Assembly (NCBI GenBank): GCA_036897625.1
Contig: JAYMTA010000801.1
Location: forward strand, 1 to 24,118
From: Pelargonium cotyledonis
Lineage: Eukaryota; Streptophyta; Magnoliopsida; Geraniales; Geraniaceae
Direction: 5' to 3'
DNA: 24,118 bases
How positions within the stretch are numbered: position 1 is the first letter of the stretch; each line of letters starts with the position of its first letter. The notes under the pieces are model-generated. The model had not been told where the DNA came from. It ran no database searches and saw only the letters and a program-made list of their open reading frames with translations. Below, piece after piece: positions 18,497 to 24,118 of this stretch. A program made the translations under genes and the position numbers.

Positions 18497-19188
18497 CTTG
18501 CCCTTGTCAGAGAAGCAAGATTTGATCTCTCATGATTGGAGATGGACCCAACAGGCTCATCATTGTTAGATTTCACAGTGGATAATATTACAACATCTAC
18601 TTCCCCATCTTCGAATCCGTCGTTTATAGTCCTTGCTGTCACAGTGAATCTATAAGCATTTTCATACTTTTGTCCAAGCTTTTCTTTGAATGCACGAACT
18701 TGAGCAGCATAGAGGGATGCTACCCCGACACGAAGTTTCTCTTTTGAGCCATGAATCTTCCATGCTGTTGCATTCAACATGTGGATTAGAGAAACACACA
18801 TCAATCAAGAAATCAAACAAGGTTAAGAAAATGACGACATTCAACTATCAGTTTGAGCTTTTAGTTAACCGATTTCTTGTGAAGTACCTTTATACAATTT
18901 GCTGATTATTTTCATGCCAACGGCGACTTCTACCATGTTTCTTCGACCACATGGAGAATCTTCTAATTCCTCATCTCTTCCACAAGAGACATTAATGAAA
19001 GAATATCGACCATACATAGACCCTGGAAGATACTGCTTTACAAGTATCTCACTACTAACATTTGGAGCATTCAAATCTACGGATGGTGTTTGCATTGTTC
19101 TCTGTATGATCGGCTGCATGCGCAAAAAGAAAATGGCAACTGCTTCCTTACAAAAGTATAGTACTGTAGTTGGTTGCTTAAAAACCAT
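18497..19188 (-). pseudogene. Copy 2 exons 1-2: tail of the SEN1/Upf1-like helicase
   Basis: Exon 1 ends at 18888 (L-Y-K before GT). It codes LNAPNV, YLPGSMYGRYSFINV and NMVEVAVGMKIISKLYK in one frame. The upstream part (MQPIIQRTMQ and before) has no family match I recognise, so a start codon inside it would be new. Exon 2 (18764-18497) is fully open: LRVGVASLYAAQVRAFKEKL, then GFEDGEVDVVILSTVKSN (motif V, with the usual G-F-Q-G-G-E changed to G-F-E-D-G-E) and LTRAR (motif VI) at the donor. Without the Walker A half this module cannot be an ATPase. Confidence 0.8.
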
Positions 19189-19215
19189 AGAAATGTGTGT
19201 GTGGGAGAGAAAGAG

Positions 19216-19355
19216 GAACGTGGGAAGCTGAGAGGTCCCAATGCTGTATATTATAATTTCATGTTTTCACTGTTAATGCTGTAGAGTTCGGCCATTTGGC
19301 ATGACAATTAATGTCTTTTTTTCATTATAGCACTAGTGAAGTTGACGGTTTGTGC
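19216..19355 (-). promoter_or_regulatory. 5' flank of helicase copy 2, shared with copy 1
   Basis: The minus-strand blocks at 19355-19331 and 19229-19216 match the copy 1 flank at 3520-3545 and 3631-3644. TATAATATA at about 19254-19246 sits before the shared AGCTTCCCACGTTC block and could serve as a TATA element; copy 1 has no equally clear one. Homology between the arms cannot be followed beyond about 19355. Confidence 0.45.
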
Positions 19356-19457
19356 TTCACGCAAGGAGTTTAACGGGTTAGAATCCGTTTTTGTCCTCAT
19401 TTACATTCAATTATTCTCCTCATTTATTGTGTAGCGGTCCTAAATATTGCATGTTTA

Positions 19458-19787
19458 GAGCATACTTATTGTAGGTCCAAAATGCATTGAGAGCTTAAAA
19501 TGGTCTTTAAAAAAACAAAGATTTTATGGGTGTATAAAAACCTTTAAAGGTTTGGGTCCTCTTAAGATGGCATTGGATTTTGACGATTGTTTAGTATTTT
19601 TTATTTTATTAACTAATAGTATAATATCATTTGATTCATAAAGACAAAAATTCTTCTTATATCACTCAAATTGAGTCACATCAATGTATAGATTGATATG
19701 GTTAAATACCTTTGCTTATATGGAAAGCAAATAAAATAAACTATTGCATTTAGGGACTCAATTTAAGTCCCAAATATGTGGATGCTC
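19458..19787. mobile_element. Tourist-like (PIF/Harbinger) MITE
   Basis: The element starts GAGCAT and ends ATGCTC, with the three-base target duplication TTA on both sides (19455-19457 and 19788-19790). The inverted ends continue imperfectly (GGTCC near the left end, GGGAC near the right on the opposite strand). It is 330 bases, AT-rich and non-coding. A TTA duplication is the mark of PIF/Harbinger-type elements. Confidence 0.65.
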
Positions 19788-19879
19788 TTAGGTGACGGTT
19801 CTTGTCACAACAAATTGTCAAGTCTAATTATTATTACTTTTTTAACTCAATAAGTTTATATTAAATCAAACCATGTTCA

Positions 19880-20165
19880 ATACAAACTCTAGCAAAATGG
19901 ACATACATGAAACTCCGACTCCATCATCAATCCAAAACATACTAACAAATGATTTAGCTAATAAGTAAATAACTCTAATGGCCACAAATCTAAAACAACC
20001 CGATCGAACATAATTAAAATTAGCTAATTGAGACATGATGTCATAATGAATCAAACCAAAGGCACTGGGAAATCTCTCCCCTCCAGTCATGAATAGCATG
20101 AATAATTAACAACGATTGCACTTGAAGTTTAAGCCAGCCACGTGGAGTGCGCTGCCAACCGCCTA
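19880..20165 (-). pseudogene. Decayed RNase H-like (RVT_3) fragment
   Basis: On the minus strand, GWQRTPRGWLKLQVQ (from about 20165) matches the start of plant RVT_3-type RNase H domains (W-x-x-P-x-x-G-W-L-K-x-N-x-D). It is followed by IHDWRGE, the counterpart of the I-R-D-x-x-G segment. After a frame change at about 20075, FPSAFGLIHYDIMS and, later, LLAKSFVSMFWIDD match the middle and the A-H-x-L-A-K end of the domain. Catalytic acidic residues are largely lost. These domains occur at the C terminus of plant LINE retrotransposons and in many host pseudogenes. No reverse transcriptase is visible upstream, so the origin is open. Confidence 0.5.
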
Positions 20166-20239
20166 TCGTCACTATCGTGCATGTCATATGATCCGAAAAC
20201 AAACTCAAAGTATGATCTGATGACTCTGACCAAATCACC

Positions 20240-20800
20240 GCCTTCTAAGCCACCTTATCATTCATTGCAATCGTCTATTGATGCCCAAAACGTCAAAAAA
20301 AATGCGAATTTACGACGCAAATTTATAAAATCTAACAAGACCCTAACTTGCTATCAAACCAAGACTCGCTATCAAAACAAGAAACACCGAGACTAGGATT
20401 CGAACCTACGACAGACTTCCCGATATACGGCTGTGTTATAGGGTTTAGAAACTCTTAAATACCTTTCACCAAAATACATAATAGAATAAAGGAAACTTTC
20501 TCCTGAAAAAAGGTTTACACCTATATGCAAAATCAAGAGACTGTCGCCGCTTTGAAATCAAAAGCAACCGTAACCAAACAAAACCTCTATTCGATTCTCA
20601 AAAGGTGTCAACTCTAATTATTAATAACTCGCACGAAAAAAAAAACTCATAATAAATATATAAAAAAAATCTTGAATATTGAGCATTGGACAAACACTTT
20701 TTTCGAGTGTTTGTGCACCACATTGAAAAAAATACAAAAGAAACCATCAAAACACTTCCTCTCTTTGTTCTTGAGAAGTTAAACAGAAGTTAAACATATT
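20240..20800. other. Intergenic region with a box-B-like element
   Basis: No gene is seen. On the minus strand GGTTCGAATCC (20406-20396) is a perfect pol III box B, but no matching box A or acceptor stem was found, so it is probably a worn SINE piece. The rest is A-rich. Confidence 0.4.
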
Positions 20801-21097
20801 TCAATACAGAAGAGATCTTCTGGGCGCTCCTTTTCTTTTTCTTTTCCTCAGCGTCGCCGGAGAGATTGGTTTCTTGAATTTTCTTGCACTCGTCTTGATG
20901 ACCGGTGCACCACGTCCGGCCGCCGGAGAAACTGCTTTCTTTCTTGCACTTCTTGCTTCTTTTGTCGAAGATTTGTCATTGCCGGAATCTTGAGAAAAAG
21001 TTGGAGGTTTACGAGGGCCCAAGATTTTGATTCGAAGAATGGTAGGAGGAGGAGATGATATGGTTTCTGTTCCCAAACCCATAATAGCAAGTGCCAT
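20801..21097 (-). CDS. Small, very basic protein of unknown function
   Basis: An open frame of 98 codons with no family that I recognise. It starts MALAIMGLGTETISSPPP and turns into a Lys/Arg-rich, Ser/Pro/Ala-containing tail. The tail has two related segments (VSPAAGRG and ISPATLRKRKRKG) and two S/T-A-R-K words. The RKRKRK cluster looks like a nuclear localisation signal. No signal peptide, membrane helix or cysteine is present. Its base composition is clearly richer in GC than the flanks, and a TATA box lies 58 bases before the ATG, so it is a credible intronless gene. It could be a chromatin-associated or nucleolar small protein, but that rests on charge alone. An internal ATG at codon 6 is another possible start. 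Confidence 0.5.
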   Translation of the reverse strand: MALAIMGLGTETISSPPPTILRIKILGPRKPPTFSQDSGNDKSSTKEARSARKKAVSPAAGRGAPVIKTSARKFKKPISPATLRKRKRKGAPRRSLLY

Positions 21098-21154
21098 GAC
21101 TGATTATGGTGATTGGAAATCCAGAAAACTAACTATTTTCGATCTCTTCAAGTA

Positions 21155-21162
21155 TATTTATA
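21155..21162 (-). promoter_or_regulatory. TATA box of the small basic protein gene
   Basis: TATAAATA on the minus strand, 58 bases before the ATG at 21097, which would place transcription start near 21130 with a leader of about 30 bases. Confidence 0.5.
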
Positions 21163-21169
21163 CTATAAG

Positions 21170-21945
21170 TTATGGGTATCAATCTATATATTGACATTGA
21201 CAATTCATAAACAGAGAGATTATGCAATTCATCCTTCAATTAGAAAAGTATAATTAGTTTCCTAGTGATAATAAAATAAATAAAACGTCCTTTTTATAGG
21301 ATTATACACAAGATCTCAAGTAGTTGTTGTAATCAAGACGTTTGGATTAACTTCTCGAAAATAGTTCATAAGAGGATAAAATTTATAAGTATTTTACGTG
21401 CTTCTTCTCTTCCGACAATTTTTGGATATCCTACTCAAAATCACTTCCCAAAAAAAACATCACCCTAAGAGTTATCAGCTAGAATGTGACAATTTGTGAA
21501 AATTTACATAACAAGCTACATTTGTTGTGGCAAATCTCCTTAAAATTTAGGCTTATATGGTAAAAATTGCAGCTGCAAATAGTTTTGCCACCAAACAAGC
21601 AGGAAATCAATTTCTTTTCTGGTCTGTACCAAAGGGTTCCTAATTAATTTTTTGCCAAACTAATCCTCATTTGAGAGCAAGTCACAGTTAAATCTCGTCC
21701 TTCTCAAGAGTGTGTTGAGATGAGATTTAACGTCAACGCTCTTCCCATTCACATACCCTTGGGTGCAGGAAGTACATTCTTTCAGCGCAATATTAAGAAA
21801 ATTGAAGGTTAACTAATACTCCAAAAGATCTCATAATAGTGTCAACCTACACACAGTACCAATTGTCTATTAAACAAATGATAAAAGGTCAACCAATTCA
21901 TAACATAGAAAAGGAAACTATATAAACATTTCCAAGCTTTACGAG
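21170..21945. other. Intergenic region, no gene seen
   Basis: AT-rich non-coding sequence between the small basic protein gene and the F-box pseudogene region. No convincing frame, tRNA or inverted-end element was found. Confidence 0.5.
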
Positions 21946-22016
21946 TCAACCCTTTATGGCTCCATGGCTGGGCTTGATAAGATCAGACACATTCACTGCT
22001 GTTCCCACCATCTTCA
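21946..22016 (-). other. Possible terminal exon
   Basis: On the minus strand, a pyrimidine-poor but usable acceptor (CACATTTGCAG) is followed by an open stretch coding KMVGTAVNVSDLIKPSHGAI and ending KG-stop at 21946-21948. It could be the last exon of the F-box/FBD gene: a GT near 22450 in that gene would join in the right phase. I know no FBD protein with this ending, so the link is weak and the stretch may be open by chance. Confidence 0.2.
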
Positions 22017-22333
22017 CTGCAAATGTGCAGGTTTTAGATTAACTTCTATAAATGTACAATGGCAGATATATAAAATAAAAAATAAAAAAATAAAAACCCA
22101 CAAATTTCACATGTATAACATAATGCATTAATGCATTGCAAGGAATCGCCTAGGTGCACATATGTAAATGCAATCGTGCATTACCTGTTTACAACATGTT
22201 GACATGTTCACTACTGGTCATGTCACTTCATGATATATATCGAACATGATATGTGCATGTCTGCCTAAAACTTTCATTCCTCGTCTTACGACATTCTTAT
22301 GTTTATTCTTTGTATGTATGTCTACCAAAAATT

Positions 22334-22354
22334 AAAAAAAAAAAAAAAAAAAAA
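22334..22354. repeat. Poly-A run
   Basis: A run of about 21 A downstream of the F-box pseudogene (T run on its strand). It may be a retroelement tail or simple slippage. Confidence 0.8.
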
Positions 22355-22439
22355 CTATTGATTCAGATTGATCATGAATAGCAATAAGTAATGACAATAG
22401 CAGTGAGATAGTCAGCAATAAATAACAAAATAAAAACGA

Positions 22440-23555
22440 GAGTGTACATGCCATTGGAAAGATATTCTTCGTGATATTTGAGTCGACATAATTGGAACCT
22501 CTTTCAAACATTGTTAATTTCTGTAAAGTAACAAATCTTGACTCCGATTCTACCAAAGAACTCAATGTGGCGTGCTCCAAAACCATTGAGTTCTTAAGAA
22601 TGTATCCAACAAACTCCATCGCATCCTCCAAGCCTTGGAGATTTAGGAAACAAAATGTCGTAAGATGTAGCAACAAGCAGTTGGGAACTTTCTCCAGTGG
22701 TAGCAACAGCAACAACCTAGCTTTTTTAGATATTGGAACAATTTTGAGTTCCTGATATCAACACATCGAATAACTAATCACATAATAGCAAATATAGAAA
22801 TGATAACCAAACAAATTCAAATGGTATGGGAAACCTTTTCAAGTGTAAGATGTTCTAAACGTGGAAGCTTCAGAAGAATGTATTGCAGCAAGCCAATTAA
22901 ACCAGACAGTTTTGTCATCTTCAATGTGACCAAAATGGATTATTGTTATAAACTTGGGTGATATCTAAGACCAGTTCCTCGAGGACTGGGCAGACAAAGA
23001 AAAGTTTGCGAGGAGAGCATCGGCCTCTATGTCGACTCAGGACAAGATGCAGAGTCTTGAGGTTCAGAAAACGGGCAGATTTGTGAATATTGATAACAGC
23101 ATCTATGGAACACAGTTTTAGGATCACCATTGTCTTGTGATAGAATATGCTTCGAGGCAACTGAATGGGTTTGTTAAATTCAAGATCAAGCTCTTGAACT
23201 CCACATGAAATGGCAGCACGAACCCATAAATCAACAAGAGAGGACTCGCAGCCTGAGAACCATTTCAAACGGAATCTTTTGACGGGTCTCGCATATCCTG
23301 GGAGAAGCATGAGATTGTGTATTATTGGAATGAAGCTTGTTGCATCAGTCAGTAGATGTTCTGAATCATCAAAATCAAGATTGGGGAGCCAATGCCAGAG
23401 GAATCGCCACCGTTTTGACAAAATGCTGGTGGCAACCGCATTTTTTGTAGGCAGATATGATAGGATGTGGCAGAGGAGTCCGGGAGCTCGCTGATTCTGT
23501 CAAAATCCTGTTTGGAAATCTTTCGGGGTCTTGACCATAAATGTAGAGGGACCAT
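22440..23555 (-). pseudogene. F-box/LRR/FBD protein gene broken by two frameshifts
   Basis: The frame opens at 23555 with RPRKISKQDFDRISELPDS, the start of an F-box. A frameshift near 23475-23482 moves the rest of the F-box (CHILSYLPTKNAVATSILS, KRWRFLWHWLPNLDFDD) into another frame. A plant LRR region follows (VKRFRLKWFSGCESS, AISCGVQELDLEF, LKTLHLVLSR, CPVLEELVLDI). A second frameshift near 22930 moves TLKMTKLSGLIGLLQYILLK and LPRLEHLTLEK away. An 83-base GT-AG intron (22834-22752) leads to a last exon starting ELKIVPIS with a clear FBD domain (VPNCLLLHLTTFCFLNLQGL, DAMEFVGYILKNSMVLEHAT, LQKLTMFERG). FBD-type F-box proteins act as substrate receptors of SCF ubiquitin ligases. The exact 3' end is uncertain: after FERG the frame runs into non-coding sequence. 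The order of domains and the intron are normal, so it was a working gene recently. An assembly error could also explain the two indels. Confidence 0.8.
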
Positions 23556-23599
23556 TTCGGGACTGCGAAATGGAAACTAAATCATGGGGGGTTTTGCCA

Positions 23600-24060
23600 C
23601 AACATAGTTTGATGAAAATATGAAATGATAAAAACACCTTAATTTGAACAAAATCCAATAAATCCAAAGCCTTCTTCTGTCAATATTTATCGAAGTTACT
23701 CGATTTACAAGGTTATAACAAAACAACGACTAAGCCAACAATAGAAACCTATAAAATCTTATAACAACTTAATGATATATATACACGCACACGCACTCAC
23801 TCTAAAGTGAATTTATCACAAAGTTCAATCATATCTATTTTTTTACGAAAATGTGAAAGTGGCCTCTTATTTTGGAAGAAAAAGAGTATAAACAAAATAC
23901 TCATACACTTTGTTAGCTTGGATTTACTTCTAAACTACATATATGTCGCATGCAATGCATTACAAGAACACCCATAAAGCTACACAAATATAAGATCAAA
24001 TCTTTGTATACGTAAAACCTAGTATACCAATCTAAATGTAAAGCCATAAATTTCCATCAA
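23600..24060. other. Upstream region of the F-box pseudogene, no gene seen
   Basis: AT-rich sequence without a recognisable frame or repeat. A CA/TA-rich patch (ATATATACACGCACACGCAC) is near 23778. Confidence 0.5.
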
Positions 24061-24063
24061 TAC

Positions 24064-24118
24064 TCTCTCTCTCTCTCTCTCTCTCTTTTTCTCTCTTCTT
24101 CCTCTTTTTCTCTCTTTC
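24064..24118. repeat. CT microsatellite and pyrimidine tract at window end
   Basis: About 11-12 uninterrupted CT units (24064-24086) pass into an imperfect CT/T tract that reaches the end of the window. It may be a 5' leader of a gene further right, as CT-rich leaders are common in plants. Confidence 0.9.

Larger units (their letters stand above)
11470..19188 (-). pseudogene. TRANK1-like SEN1/UvrD double helicase, copy 2, 5'-truncated and broken
   Basis: Nine exons on the minus strand mirror those of copy 1: about 19188-18888, 18764-18497, 18298 to about 18085, 18015-17663, 17561-17088, 16864-15679, 15530-15177, 15011-14786 and 13819-11470, with GT-AG borders except at the end of exon 3. As in copy 1, the gene begins at the L-N-A-P-N-V block near the end of the first helicase. 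Lesions: stop at 18070-18072 where the exon 3 donor should be, TAG at 16405-16407, frameshift at 16365-16385 (same place as in copy 1), frameshift near 16122, frame change near 16020, a deletion with stops near 15780-15815, TAA at 15363-15365, two frame changes near 13680 and 13635, a frameshift near 12376 and TAA at 12199-12201. Arms appear about 80 percent alike by eye in exons. It is a pseudogene; only exons 1, 2, 4, 5 and 8 are fully open. Confidence 0.85.

Noticed and set aside
18899-19231. Plus-strand frame of 110 codons over exon 1 of copy 2
   Set aside because: Antisense to the Y-L-P-G-S-M-Y-G block that is conserved in both copies; peptide not recognised.
20380-20460. tRNA gene on the minus strand
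   Set aside because: A perfect box B is present but there is no box A at the right distance and no acceptor-stem pairing; a SINE remnant is more likely.
22332-22470. Extension of the F-box protein into a hydrophobic tail ending in poly-Phe
   Set aside because: After the FERG end of the FBD domain the frame only runs through AT-rich sequence into a T run; FBD proteins end soon after this motif.
1-24118. CRISPR arrays, operons or other prokaryotic systems
   Set aside because: No regularly spaced repeats; introns, TATA boxes and gene families are those of a plant nuclear genome.

Overview
This is an AT-rich nuclear window from a flowering plant, most likely a eudicot. The evidence is the set of plant-specific families (an S1-type self-incompatibility-like secreted protein, an F-box/LRR/FBD protein, and the plant version of the TRANK1-like SEN1/UvrD double helicase), many short GT-AG introns, CT microsatellites, MITE/Mutator-like elements and tRNA-derived SINE-like pieces. 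Rosaceae would fit, but the sequence alone does not prove the taxon.

Layout. 1-150: a SINE-like fragment. 840-1292: one intact, intronless S-protein-homologue (SPH) gene with a TATA box, followed by a degenerate second SPH copy (1740-2047). 2418-3226: a Mutator-like non-autonomous element with about 200-bp inverted ends, a duplicated right arm and a GC-rich core. 3520-10980 (+) and 11398-19355 (-): two paralogous copies of a TRANK1-like gene facing each other tail to tail. They share the same nine-exon structure. 19458-19787: a Tourist-like MITE with a TTA target duplication. 19880-20165 (-): a decayed RNase H (RVT_3-like) fragment. 20801-21097 (-): a small, very basic unknown protein gene with a TATA box. 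22440-23555 (-): an F-box/LRR/FBD gene broken by two frameshifts. 23600-24118: no gene, ending in a CT-rich microsatellite.

The centre of interest is the inverted pair. Full-length family members carry an N-terminal SEN1/Upf1-like helicase, a second UvrD-like helicase, and a C-terminal TPR-like superhelix. Both copies here start near the end of the first helicase: its Walker A half is missing, but motifs V and VI and everything downstream can be read. Both contain several stops and frameshifts, so both look like pseudogenes. They share 5' flanking sequence, the same start of homology, a frameshift in the same GA run and a tandem duplication of the 3' end. This implies that an already truncated and broken gene was duplicated in inverted orientation and then decayed separately. 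Such a convergent arrangement could form double-stranded RNA if transcribed; this is inference only.

Only the SPH gene and the small basic protein look intact. I did not find a new defence or metabolic system. The most unusual object is the inverted, gutted double-helicase pair.
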